Source: Dysgonamonadaceae bacterium
GTDB taxonomy: Bacteria > Bacteroidota > Bacteroidia > Bacteroidales > Azobacteroidaceae
Length of the DNA stretch: 8,694 bases
Assembly: GCA_031260235.1 (NCBI GenBank)
Contig: JAIRKG010000079.1
Coordinates: forward strand, 1-8,694
Direction: 5' to 3'
Part shown: in pieces, positions 1 through 6,032 of the stretch
Position numbering within the stretch: position 1 is the stretch's first letter
Layout of the letters: every line of letters starts with the position of its first letter
Notes under the pieces: model-generated
What the model was told of the DNA's origin: nothing
Database searches by the model: none
The model's input: only the letters and a program-made list of their open reading frames with translations
Translations under genes and position numbers: made by a program

Positions 1-117
1 CAAGTTGCCATAATTGAAGAAATATTTTTTCTGGACGATACGGTTATACAGGAAGAAGATATTTGGCCGAAAATGGAAAAAGAACTGGACAACTTCCTGA
101 AAAACTTATTAGCCTAA
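1..117 (+). CDS. C-terminal end of an unrecognised protein (5' partial)
   Basis: An open frame enters from the left edge and ends at a TAA, giving the last 38 residues of a protein. The tail is rich in acidic residues and leucine (it contains FFLDDTVIQEEDIWPKMEKE) and looks like amphipathic helix. I do not recognise the family, and too little is present to assign a function. It lies on the same strand as the tRNA gene 8 nt downstream and is not a ribosomal protein of the S10 or spc cluster. In most bacteria this position, upstream of rpsH, would hold rpsN (S14) or rplE (L5). That the frame is coding is inferred from its amino-acid make-up and clean stop; the start and true length are outside the window. 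Confidence 0.6.
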   Translation, partial: QVAIIEEIFFLDDTVIQEEDIWPKMEKELDNFLKNLLA

Positions 118-125
118 AAATATAA

Positions 126-198
126 GCCACCGTAGCTCAGTTGGTAGAGCAGCGCATTCGTAACGCGCAGGTCGCAAGTTCAAGTCTTGTCGGTGGCT
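126..198 (+). tRNA. tRNA-Thr, anticodon CGT
   Basis: A full cloverleaf can be drawn. The acceptor stem is 126-132 with 191-197, seven perfect pairs. The D stem is GCTC/GAGC at 135-138 and 147-150. The anticodon arm is 152-168 with loop TTCGTAA, which puts anticodon CGT at 159-161 and reads the Thr codon ACG. The variable loop is 169-173, and the T arm is 174-190 with loop TTCAAGT. G1-C72 and C2-G71 agree with known Thr identity elements. The discriminator base is T198, and no CCA is encoded, so it must be added by the CCA-adding enzyme. The last pair of the anticodon stem is an A156-C164 mismatch, and G174-T190 is a wobble pair. The gene lies 8 nt after the upstream stop codon. Confidence 0.95.
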
Positions 199-345
199 CT
201 TTCTTAAGTTTCTACCTCACACATCATACCGCTCAAACCGAATATCGCCAACACAAACATCACCTCATATAGGCGAGCATGATCATGGATCCTTCGACGT
301 AAACAGTGGTCGACGAGAGGATTTTGCCGATACGTAAAAAATACT
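199..345. other. Intergenic block of unknown nature between tRNA-Thr and the rpsH promoter
   Basis: This stretch differs from the AT-rich sequence to its right: it has a more even base composition and several CG-containing words. It holds a 10-bp palindrome CATGATCATG (278-287) and the word TCGACG twice (294-299 and 310-315). One plus-strand frame is open from inside the tRNA to a TAA at 335-337 but has no start codon. On the minus strand a 29-codon ATG-to-TGA frame spans 349-260. I cannot identify a protein in any frame and see no convincing tRNA terminator. It may be a gene remnant, a structured RNA, or plain spacer. Confidence 0.3.
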
Positions 346-393
346 CCATATTTTTATTTTTTTCTTTAATATCAATTTTTTTTTGCAAAATCT

Positions 394-423
394 TTTGTTG
401 TTAAAAAAAAACTACTACCTTTG
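394..423 (+). promoter_or_regulatory. Bacteroidota-type promoter for the rpsH-rplQ operon
   Basis: TACCTTTG at 416-423 matches the Bacteroidota primary sigma -7 consensus TAnnTTTG at every fixed position. A TTTG at 394-397 fits the -33 element with an 18-nt spacer, slightly short of the usual 19-21. The spacer contains a run of nine A (403-411). Upstream is a T-rich tract ending in nine T (376-384), which could help alpha-subunit binding. Transcription would start at about 428-432, leaving a leader of about 135 nt before rpsH. This is the only exact TAnnTTTG I noticed in a gap between genes here. Promoter identity is inferred from sequence only. Confidence 0.75.
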
Positions 424-564
424 CAATCCCTTTTTCCGTATATCTTAAGTGAAATGCATGCGAATAGGGTTTTTTCGGGATATAAGTGTTTTTCCGATGA
501 AAAAATCAAAATGTGAGTGTGTTAAATATTGTCTCCGGATGGAGATCAATTTAATTATTAATTT
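424..564 (+). promoter_or_regulatory. Structured 5' leader of rpsH, possible autoregulatory region
   Basis: The leader is long for a gene that lacks a Shine-Dalgarno sequence. A hairpin at 528-550 pairs ATTG (528-531) with CAAT (547-550) and TCTCC (532-536) with GGAGA (541-545), with loop GGAT and one bulged T at 546. It ends 14 nt before the rpsH start. A weaker AU-rich hairpin pairs TTTTTTC (470-476) with GAAAAAA (499-505) and GG with CC. The word TTTTTCCG occurs twice (431-438 and 489-496). In E. coli, S8 represses the spc operon by binding the mRNA near rplE; with rpsH first here, its leader is a natural place for such a site. I do not see a clear copy of the S8-binding core of 16S helix 21, so the regulatory role is a guess. 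Confidence 0.4.
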
Positions 565-568
565 ATGA
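497..568 (+). CDS. Possible 23-aa leader peptide overlapping the rpsH start
   Basis: An ATG at 497 opens a 23-codon frame that begins MKKSKCECVKYC and ends in TGA at 566-568. The stop overlaps the rpsH start as ATGA, the classic layout for translational coupling. The frame has three cysteines in its first 12 residues and a hydrophobic end (LIINL). It runs through both arms of the hairpin at 528-550, so translating it would open that hairpin. There is no Shine-Dalgarno sequence, but that is normal for this genome. Short frames arise by chance in AT-rich leaders, so this is a candidate only. Confidence 0.3.
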   Translation: MKKSKCECVKYCLRMEINLIINL

Positions 569-960
569 CAGATCCAATTGCAGATTATCTGACGAGGTTG
601 CGGAACGCCATTAAAGCAAAACACCGAGTGGTGGAAATTCCGGCCTCCAATTTGAAGAAAGAGATCACAAAAATTCTCTTCGAGAAAGGCTACATCTTGA
701 ATTACATGTTTGTAGAAGAGGGTCCGCAGGGTACGATTAAAATCGCCCTGAAGTATGACTCAGTGAACAAAGTGAATGCGATTAAAACCCTGAAGCGTAT
801 TTCTACGCCTGGTTTGCGTCGTTATACAGGTTATAAGGAAATGCCCCGCGTATTAAACGGATTGGGTATTGCCGTACTTTCAACCTCCAAAGGAGTGATG
901 ACGGATAAAGAAGCTCGCGATTTGAAGATAGGTGGCGAAGTATTATGTTATGTTTCTTAA
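565..960 (+). CDS. rpsH: 30S ribosomal protein S8 (uS8)
   Basis: S8 is a primary 16S rRNA-binding protein of the central domain (helices 21 and 25) and is needed for 30S platform assembly. The 131-residue product has the family's usual length and starts with the typical MTDPIADYLTRLRNA. The C-terminal RNA-binding signature STSKGVMTDKEAR is at 106-118, and GGEVLCYV is at the end. In many bacteria S8 also represses the spc operon. Here it is the first gene of the run, preceded by its own promoter and leader rather than by rpsN. The ATG is chosen because it gives the exact family N-terminus; the sequence before it is pure A/T with no Shine-Dalgarno match. rplF follows after 15 nt. Confidence 0.98.
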   Translation: MTDPIADYLTRLRNAIKAKHRVVEIPASNLKKEITKILFEKGYILNYMFVEEGPQGTIKIALKYDSVNKVNAIKTLKRISTPGLRRYTGYKEMPRVLNGLGIAVLSTSKGVMTDKEARDLKIGGEVLCYVS

Positions 961-965
961 AATAA

Positions 966-971
966 AGGAGG
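966..971 (+). promoter_or_regulatory. Shine-Dalgarno AGGAGG before rplF
   Basis: AGGAGG, within AAAGGAGG (964-971 reads AAAGGAGG), sits 4 nt before the rplF ATG. It is a full match to the canonical anti-Shine-Dalgarno sequence and the only strong one before any start in this run. The other starts have A/T-rich upstream sequence, as is usual in Bacteroidota, where Shine-Dalgarno sequences are rarely used. The spacer is a little shorter than optimal. Confidence 0.7.
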
Positions 972-975
972 AAGT

Positions 976-1527
976 ATGTCAAGAATAGGAAAATTACCCA
1001 TTACAATACCGGCGAAAGTAACCGTAGAGCGTAAAGATAACGTAATTACGGTGAAAGGGATTAAAGGCGAATTATCGCAAGAAGTTGATCCCGCTATCAC
1101 TGTTGATGTGAAAGACGGTATTTTAACGGTTTCCCGTCCCAACGACGAACGCCAAAATCGCGCATTGCACGGTCTTTATCGCGCATTGCTCAATAATATG
1201 GTTACAGGCGTATCGGAAGGTTACAGGAAAGAGCTCGAACTGGTCGGCGTAGGTTACCGTGTTACGAATACCGGTAATATTCTGGATTTTGCGTTGGGTT
1301 ACACGCACAATATCTTTTTGCAGTTGCCGCACGAAATCAAGGTGGAAACAAAGAGCGAACGTAATAAAAACCCGCTCATTATCCTTGAATCGGCGGATAA
1401 ACAATTGCTTGGGCAAGTTTGCGCTAAAATCCGCTCTTTCCGTAAAGTCGAACCTTACAAAGGAAAAGGTATCCGCTTTGTGGGAGAAGAAATTCGCAGG
1501 AAATCTGGAAAATCGGCAAGTAAATAA
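976..1527 (+). CDS. rplF: 50S ribosomal protein L6 (uL6)
   Basis: L6 binds 23S rRNA domain VI near the sarcin-ricin loop and the base of the L7/L12 stalk, where elongation factors dock. The 183-residue product begins MSRIGKLPI as expected and shows the two tandem alpha/beta domains of the family, about 1-82 and 83-183. The bacterial L6 signature appears as [14 protein letters not shown] at about 158-171, with V in place of the usual P. The C-terminus is basic ([10 protein letters not shown]). The start is fixed by the family N-terminus and by an AGGAGG 4 nt upstream. The gene lies 15 nt after rpsH and 11 nt before rplR. Apart from the strong ribosome-binding site, nothing is unusual. Confidence 0.98.
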   Translation: MSRIGKLPITIPAKVTVERKDNVITVKGIKGELSQEVDPAITVDVKDGILTVSRPNDERQNRALHGLYRALLNNMVTGVSEGYRKELELVGVGYRVTNTGNILDFALGYTHNIFLQLPHEIKVETKSERNKNPLIILESADKQLLGQVCAKIRSFRKVEPYKGKGIRFVGEEIRRKSGKSASK

Positions 1528-1538
1528 ATTATAGTAAT

Positions 1539-1883
1539 ATGATAGCAAAGGAATTAAGGAGAATCAAAATAAAACGGCGGGTTCGCGGGAAAATCTCAGG
1601 AACTGCCAAACGTCCCCGTTTAACTGTATTCAGAAGTAATAAACAAATTTATGCCCAAGTCATAGATGACCTGACCGGCCGTACTTTAGCCGCCGCTTCT
1701 TCCATTGGAATAACGGAAAAAGCACCTAAAAAGGAAGTCGCTTCCAAAGTTGGCGAACTGATTGCCTTGAAATCGAAAGAAGCCGGCATTGAAGCCGTTG
1801 TTTTCGACAGAAACGGGTATTTATACCATGGTAGAGTGAAAGAATTAGCAGAATCAGCCCGTAAATCCGGACTTAAATTTTAA
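1539..1883 (+). CDS. rplR: 50S ribosomal protein L18 (uL18)
   Basis: L18 binds 5S rRNA together with L5 and helps place it in the central protuberance of the 50S subunit. The product is 114 residues, normal for bacterial L18. It has the basic N-terminal arm ([15 protein letters not shown], about 7-21), then [16 protein letters not shown] (25-40) and the conserved ending [26 protein letters not shown] at 89-114, split here as [12 protein letters not shown] and [14 protein letters not shown]. The ATG at 1539 is the only ATG that gives the full basic arm. The gene sits 11 nt after rplF and 6 nt before rpsE. No Shine-Dalgarno sequence is seen. Confidence 0.98.
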   Translation: MIAKELRRIKIKRRVRGKISGTAKRPRLTVFRSNKQIYAQVIDDLTGRTLAAASSIGITEKAPKKEVASKVGELIALKSKEAGIEAVVFDRNGYLYHGRVKELAESARKSGLKF

Positions 1884-1889
1884 TAAGCA

Positions 1890-2405
1890 ATGGCAATAAA
1901 TAATAAAGTAACGACAACAAACGACCTGGAATTAAAAGACCGGTTAGTTGCTATCAACCGTGTAACCAAGGTTACAAAGGGGGGGCGGACTTTCAGTTTT
2001 GCCGCAATCGTCGTTATAGGAAACGAAGACGGCATTGTCGGCTGGGGCTTAGGTAAAGCCGGCGAAGTAACAGCTGCAATTTCCAAAGGTATGGAAGCGG
2101 CAAAAAAGAACTTGATAAAAGTTCCTGTATATAAAGGAACCATACCTCATGAACAGGTAGCCAAATTCGGCGGCGCACAAGTATTTCTCAAACCGGCTAC
2201 ACACGGTACGGGAGTAAAGGCGGGCGGTGCTATGCGAGCTGTGTTGGAAAGTGTTGGGATTACTGACGTTTTGGCAAAATCCAAAGGTTCGTCCAATCCG
2301 CACAACTTAGTGAAAGCGACTATCGCGGCTTTAAGTGAATTAAGAGATCCGGCTATGATAGCCCAAAACCGCGGTATCTCGGTAGAAAAAGTATTTAAAG
2401 GTTAA
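1890..2405 (+). CDS. rpsE: 30S ribosomal protein S5 (uS5)
   Basis: S5 lies at the back of the 30S subunit near the mRNA entry and, with S4, affects decoding accuracy and mRNA unwinding. The product is 171 residues. The N-terminal double-stranded-RNA-binding-like domain covers about 14-80, with the signature [19 protein letters not shown] starting at residue 30 and [10 protein letters not shown] at 51-60. The C-terminal S5 domain covers about 88-160, with [15 protein letters not shown] (106-120) and [14 protein letters not shown] (131-144). The start gives a normal-length N-terminus (MAINNKVTT). It is 6 nt after rplR and 15 nt before rpmD. Confidence 0.98.
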   Translation: MAINNKVTTTNDLELKDRLVAINRVTKVTKGGRTFSFAAIVVIGNEDGIVGWGLGKAGEVTAAISKGMEAAKKNLIKVPVYKGTIPHEQVAKFGGAQVFLKPATHGTGVKAGGAMRAVLESVGITDVLAKSKGSSNPHNLVKATIAALSELRDPAMIAQNRGISVEKVFKG

Positions 2406-2420
2406 TTCGGAGAAAAAGAT

Positions 2421-2600
2421 ATGGCAACAATAAAAATCAAACAAGTAAGAAGTCGCATCAAATGTCCGAAAGTTCAAAAAAGAACTTTAGATGCTTTGGG
2501 GTTAAAAAAATTAGGCCGTGTGGTAGAGCATGAAGCAAATCCCGCTATTTTGGGAATGGTTGAGAAAGTTAAACATTTAGTGCAAATTGAAAAGGGATAA
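2421..2600 (+). CDS. rpmD: 50S ribosomal protein L30 (uL30)
   Basis: L30 is a small 23S rRNA-binding protein of the 50S subunit, and in some bacteria it is absent. The 59-residue product is the standard bacterial length. It starts MATIKIKQVRSRIKCP, followed by QKRTLDALGLKKLGR (19-33) and the closing strand MVEKVKHLVQIE (47-58), which matches the family pattern. A weak GGAGA at 2409-2413 lies 7 nt before the ATG and could act as a ribosome-binding site. It lies 15 nt after rpsE and only 2 nt before rplO, so translation of rplO is probably coupled to it. Confidence 0.97.
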   Translation: MATIKIKQVRSRIKCPKVQKRTLDALGLKKLGRVVEHEANPAILGMVEKVKHLVQIEKG

Positions 2601-2602
2601 TT

Positions 2603-3049
2603 ATGAATTTATCAAGTTTAAAACCTGCTGTAGGTTCGGTTAAAACGCGGAAAAGAATTGGTCGCGGACCTGGTTCCGGTTTGGGAGGAACTTCTACCAG
2701 AGGGCATAAAGGACAAAAATCAAGATCCGGATATTCAAGGAAAATTGGCTTTGAAGGAGGCCAAATGCCTATCCAAAGACGGTTACCCAAATATGGATTC
2801 AAGAATATTAACAGGGTTGAATATAAAGCAATTAACTTGGATACTATCCAAGAATTGGCCGATGCCCAACAATTGACAAAAATAGGTATTCCTGAATTAA
2901 TTAATTCGGGATTTGTGTCGTCTAAGCACTTAGTTAAAATTCTTGCCAAAGGCGCCGTTACTTCCGCATTGGAAGTTACCGCCCATGCTTTTTCCAAAGC
3001 TGCCGAAGAAGCAATCATCAAAGCAGGAGGAACAACAGTAAAACTCTGA
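2603..3049 (+). CDS. rplO: 50S ribosomal protein L15 (uL15)
   Basis: L15 is a late-assembly 50S protein whose long N-terminal tail runs into the 23S rRNA core. The 148-residue product starts MNLSSLKPAVGSVKTRKRIG, and the glycine/arginine-rich tail (RIGRGPGSGLGGTSTRGHKG, 18-37) is typical. FEGGQMPIQRRLPKYGF follows at about 50-66. The C-terminal globular domain contains the family signature around residues 111-143 (VKILAKG, then LEVTAHAFSKAAEEAI). It starts 2 nt after rpmD and ends 7 nt before secY. No unusual features are seen. Confidence 0.98.
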   Translation: MNLSSLKPAVGSVKTRKRIGRGPGSGLGGTSTRGHKGQKSRSGYSRKIGFEGGQMPIQRRLPKYGFKNINRVEYKAINLDTIQELADAQQLTKIGIPELINSGFVSSKHLVKILAKGAVTSALEVTAHAFSKAAEEAIIKAGGTTVKL

Positions 3050-3056
3050 TACGTCA

Positions 3057-4403
3057 ATGAGAGCAATTCAAACTGTAAAAAATATTTGGAAGATCGAAGA
3101 TTTGAGAAATCGAATCAGTCTTACTCTTCTGGTGATAGTAACTTATCGCTTTTTGTCGGTAATCACTCTTCCCGGCATTGACCCCAAGGCATTGACGTCT
3201 TTACATGACCAAACTGCAGGTGGACTTATGTCGCTTTTGGATATGTTTTCAGGAGGCGCTTTTTCCAATGCTTCGATTGTGGCGCTGGGAATTATGCCTT
3301 ATATTTCGGCATCCATTGTGATTCAGTTACTGGGCATCGCTGTTCCGTATTTTCAAAAGTTGCAAAGAGAAGGTGAAAGCGGGAGGCGGAAAATAAACCA
3401 ATACACTCGTTATTTGACATTAGTGGTTTTGAGTGTTCAAGCGCCGACTTATTTGATGAATCTGAATCTACAAATGAAACAGGCAGGATCGGCAATTCCA
3501 GCGGGTTGGTGGTTTATATTTTCTTCGACCATTATTCTGACTGCGGGTTCAATGTTTGTACTTTGGCTGGGAGAAAGAATCACGGATAAAGGAATAGGCA
3601 ACGGCATTTCATTTATTATCATGGTAGGTATTATCGCCCGTTTGCCGCAGGCTTTGTATCAGGAAATCCTGTCACGGCTTAACGAAGCGGCCGGCGGTCT
3701 TATCGGTTTCATGGTCGAAATTATCGCTTTGTTGCTCGTTATTGCAGGCGCAATATTATTGGTTCAAGGAACTCGGCGCATACCGGTACAATATGCCAAA
3801 CAGATGATTGGAAACCGGCAATTCGGAGGCGCAAGACAATATATTCCTCTGAAAGTCAATGCCGCCAACGTGATGCCTATTATTTTTGCGCAAGCGATTA
3901 TGTTTCTTCCAATCACTGCAATCGGATTCGGTTCTGCCGATCCGGATTCATGGTATTATAAACTGTTTGCACCCCTATCCGACCACCAAAGTTTCTGGTA
4001 TAATTTTATTTTTGCCACGTTGATTATTGTATTTACGTATTTCTACACGGCAATTACGATTAATCCGAAACAAATGGCGGAAGATTTGAAGCGGAACAAT
4101 GGTTTTATTCCAGGCATCAAACCAGGTAAGAAAACCGCCGAATATATTGATGAAATCATGTCAAGAATAACTTTCCCCGGATCTTTATTCTTAGCGACAG
4201 TGGCGATTTTGCCTGCTTTTGCCGGTATACTGGGGGTAAAACAATCATTTGCACAATTTTTCGGAGGAACTTCGCTACTGATTTTAGTAGGAGTTGTGCT
4301 GGATACTTTGCAGCAAGTGGAAAGCCATTTGTTAATGCGCCATTACGATGGATTGCTGAAATCCGGAAGAATCAAAGGAAGACAAGGAACAGCTTATTCG
4401 TAA
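3057..4403 (+). CDS. secY: Preprotein translocase channel subunit SecY
   Basis: SecY forms the inner-membrane channel through which SecA or the ribosome passes exported and membrane proteins, with SecE and SecG. The product is 448 residues, a normal length. Ten membrane segments can be placed at about 21-39, 73-93, 118-136, 152-172, 183-201, 216-236, 269-290, 314-334, 372-392 and 402-418. The plug region is about 55-72 (LMSLLDMFSGGAFSN). Family signatures are GERITDKGIGNGIS (172-185), the C4 loop RRIPVQYAKQMIG (240-252), the SecA- and ribosome-binding C5 loop NPKQMAEDLKRNNGFIPGI (336-354), and LLMRHYDGLLKSGRIKGR (425-442). It follows rplO by 7 nt, and the map gene begins 1 nt after its stop. 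Confidence 0.98.
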   Translation: MRAIQTVKNIWKIEDLRNRISLTLLVIVTYRFLSVITLPGIDPKALTSLHDQTAGGLMSLLDMFSGGAFSNASIVALGIMPYISASIVIQLLGIAVPYFQKLQREGESGRRKINQYTRYLTLVVLSVQAPTYLMNLNLQMKQAGSAIPAGWWFIFSSTIILTAGSMFVLWLGERITDKGIGNGISFIIMVGIIARLPQALYQEILSRLNEAAGGLIGFMVEIIALLLVIAGAILLVQGTRRIPVQYAKQMIGNRQFGGARQYIPLKVNAANVMPIIFAQAIMFLPITAIGFGSADPDSWYYKLFAPLSDHQSFWYNFIFATLIIVFTYFYTAITINPKQMAEDLKRNNGFIPGIKPGKKTAEYIDEIMSRITFPGSLFLATVAILPAFAGILGVKQSFAQFFGGTSLLILVGVVLDTLQQVESHLLMRHYDGLLKSGRIKGRQGTAYS

Positions 4404-4404
4404 A

Positions 4405-5181
4405 ATGATTTATATAAAGACAAATGAAGAAATAGAATTGATGCGTATTGCAAACCATATGGTGGGTGCCACACTCGCCGAAGTTGCAAAGCATATTGCA
4501 CCAGGAGTTACTACGCTTTATTTGGATAAAATAGCAGAGGAATACATTCGGGATAACGGAGGAATCCCTTTATTTAAGGGATACAAGGGATTTCCCAATG
4601 CACTCTGCACATCGGTCAATGATAATGTGGTTCACGGAATACCCGTCACTCAGCCGCTGAAAGAAGGAGATATTGTTTCGATTGATTGTGGAGTGAAAAT
4701 CAACGGCTACTGTGGAGATTCTGCCTACACGTTTGAAATCGGAGAAGTATCTCCCGAAGTCAAACGATTACTTCAAACAACCAAAGAAGCTTTGTATGAA
4801 GGCATTAAATTTGCCGTTGAGGGGAAAAGAGTAGAAGATATATCCCATGTAATCCAGGTTTATTGTGAAAGTAGAGGCTACAGTGTAGTACGCGAACTGG
4901 TCGGACACGGTATTGGTAAAAATATGCACGAAGCACCGGAAGTTCCCAATTACGGGAAAAAAGGTTATGGACCTTTGTTGAAAGACGGAATGTGTATTGC
5001 AATTGAACCGATGATCAACTTAGGATCGAGAAATGTGAAATTTGAAAAAGATGGTTGGACGGTACATACAAGGGATCGAAAACCTTCTGCGCATTTCGAG
5101 CATACGGTTGTCGTCCGTCCGGGGAAAGCCGATATTTTATCGACATTTGAATGGATAGAAGAAATTTTACAGAAAAAATAA
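4405..5181 (+). CDS. map: Type I methionine aminopeptidase
   Basis: This cytoplasmic metalloenzyme removes the initiator methionine from new proteins when the second residue is small. The 258-residue product has the full pita-bread fold and all five metal ligands in place: D94 (SIDCG), D105 (GDSAYTF), H168 (VGHGIG), E201 (IEP) and E232 (FEHT). H77 (VVHGIP) and H175 (MHEAPEV) match the substrate-handling histidines. It has no N-terminal zinc-finger extension, as in the E. coli type. The start lies 1 nt after the secY stop, which suggests coupled translation. Many bacteria have adk between secY and map; it is missing here, as is usual in Bacteroidota. infA follows after 4 nt. Confidence 0.98.
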   Translation: MIYIKTNEEIELMRIANHMVGATLAEVAKHIAPGVTTLYLDKIAEEYIRDNGGIPLFKGYKGFPNALCTSVNDNVVHGIPVTQPLKEGDIVSIDCGVKINGYCGDSAYTFEIGEVSPEVKRLLQTTKEALYEGIKFAVEGKRVEDISHVIQVYCESRGYSVVRELVGHGIGKNMHEAPEVPNYGKKGYGPLLKDGMCIAIEPMINLGSRNVKFEKDGWTVHTRDRKPSAHFEHTVVVRPGKADILSTFEWIEEILQKK

Positions 5182-5185
5182 ATTT

Positions 5186-5404
5186 ATGGCGAAACAGTCA
5201 GCAATAGAACAGGATGGGATTATTATCGAATCTTTGTCAAATGCAATGTTTAGGGTCGAATTGAAAAATGGACACGAGATCACAGCACATATTTCCGGAA
5301 AGATGAGGATGCATTATATTAAAATCCTTCCGGGTGATAAGGTGAAAGTGGAAATGTCTCCTTATGATTTGTCTAAAGGACGGATTTCGTTTAGATATAA
5401 GTAA
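5186..5404 (+). CDS. infA: Translation initiation factor IF-1
   Basis: IF-1 binds the A site of the 30S subunit during initiation and supports the action of IF-2 and IF-3. The 72-residue product is the exact family length. It is a single OB-fold of the S1 type with the conserved stretches [20 protein letters not shown] (17-36), [20 protein letters not shown] (37-56) and [15 protein letters not shown] (58-72). The start is 4 nt after map, with only A/T before it. The gene is followed by an unusually long 95-nt gap before rpmJ. Confidence 0.98.
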   Translation: MAKQSAIEQDGIIIESLSNAMFRVELKNGHEITAHISGKMRMHYIKILPGDKVKVEMSPYDLSKGRISFRYK

Positions 5405-5407
5405 ACA

Positions 5408-5476
5408 ATGAAACAAGTAAAATGTGAAAATAAAGACGGGGCAATAAATAATGGAGTAATCTCGGTTGCTTATTAA
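5408..5476 (+). CDS. Possible 22-aa micro-ORF between infA and rpmJ
   Basis: An ATG 3 nt after the infA stop opens a 22-codon frame ([20 protein letters not shown], then AY) that ends in TAA at 5474-5476, 23 nt before rpmJ. It fills most of an otherwise unexplained 95-nt gap. The peptide is soluble-looking and of ordinary composition. I know no family for it. A terminating ribosome from infA could restart on it, and its stop could in turn feed rpmJ. Chance cannot be excluded at this length. Confidence 0.25.
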   Translation: MKQVKCENKDGAINNGVISVAY

Positions 5477-5499
5477 TTCGTCTTCTAAATAAAGAAAAA

Positions 5500-5616
5500 A
5501 TGAAAGTAAGAGCTTCGGTTAAAAAACGTGGCGCCGATTCAAAGCTTGTGCGCAGGAAAAGGCGTTTGTATGTGATTAATAAGAAAAACCCCAGGTTTAA
5601 ACAACGTCAGGGGTAG
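5500..5616 (+). CDS. rpmJ: 50S ribosomal protein L36 (bL36), zinc-free form
   Basis: L36 is one of the smallest ribosomal proteins and binds 23S rRNA in the 50S subunit. The 38-residue product starts [20 protein letters not shown] and ends [11 protein letters not shown], which fits the family closely. The classic zinc form has a CCCH set of ligands (three Cys and one His); this protein has no cysteine or histidine at all, so it is a zinc-independent form that needs no metal. Such C-minus forms are known, and Bacteroidota L36 usually keeps at most one cysteine, as I recall. The gene lies between infA and rpsM, as in most bacteria. Confidence 0.96.
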   Translation: MKVRASVKKRGADSKLVRRKRRLYVINKKNPRFKQRQG

Positions 5617-5640
5617 TAATTTTTTGCTAAATTTATAAAA

Positions 5641-6024
5641 ATGGCTATAAGAATCATGGGGGTGGATTTGCCCCAAAACAAAAGAGGCGAAATTGCATTG
5701 ACGTATATTTTCGGTATTGGTCGCAGTTCAGCCAACAAAATCCTGACGGAAGCAGGAATGGACAGAGACATTAAGGTGAAAGACTGGACGGATAATCAGG
5801 CATCTGTAGTGCGCGAAATCATCAGTCACAGTTACAAGGTAGAAGGCGAACTTCGCTCTGAAGTTCAGTTGAATATCAAACGATTGATGGATATCGGCAC
5901 TTACCGTGGGATACGCCACCGTATTGGTTTGCCTGTTAGGGGTCAAAGTACCAAAAACAATGCCCGTACCCGCAAGGGTAGAAAGAAAACGGTTGCTAAC
6001 AAAAAGAAAGCAACAAAAGGATAA
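5641..6024 (+). CDS. rpsM: 30S ribosomal protein S13 (uS13)
   Basis: S13 sits at the top of the 30S head, contacts the P-site tRNA through its tail, and forms bridges to the 50S subunit. The 127-residue product starts [15 protein letters not shown]. The helix-hairpin-helix-like region [15 protein letters not shown] (21-35) precedes a central helix, and the signature [20 protein letters not shown] (88-107) leads into the basic tail [20 protein letters not shown]. The length is normal. It lies 24 nt after rpmJ and 70 nt before rpsK; that second gap holds heptamer repeats. Confidence 0.98.
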   Translation: MAIRIMGVDLPQNKRGEIALTYIFGIGRSSANKILTEAGMDRDIKVKDWTDNQASVVREIISHSYKVEGELRSEVQLNIKRLMDIGTYRGIRHRIGLPVRGQSTKNNARTRKGRKKTVANKKKATKG

Positions 6025-6032
6025 TTAACAAA

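Noticed and set aside
260..349. Minus-strand 29-codon frame upstream of the promoter
   Set aside because: Too short, not recognised, with no supporting signal on that strand; kept only as part of the unexplained block.
1123..1548. Minus-strand open frame of 141 codons over rplF
   Set aside because: It lies fully opposite rplF, has no family resemblance, and its residue make-up (many F, R, N) is that of antisense to a lysine-rich gene.
2569..3066. Minus-strand open frame of 165 codons over rplO
   Set aside because: It mirrors the clearly coding L15 gene; the proline and leucine runs come from the antisense of its Gly/Arg/Lys codons.
5588..5627. Possible terminator at the rpmJ end (ACCCC/GGGGT followed by T6)
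   Set aside because: The stem is only five pairs with a 17-nt loop, lies inside the coding end of rpmJ, and the T run starts 6 nt after it; a stop here would cut off the essential downstream genes.
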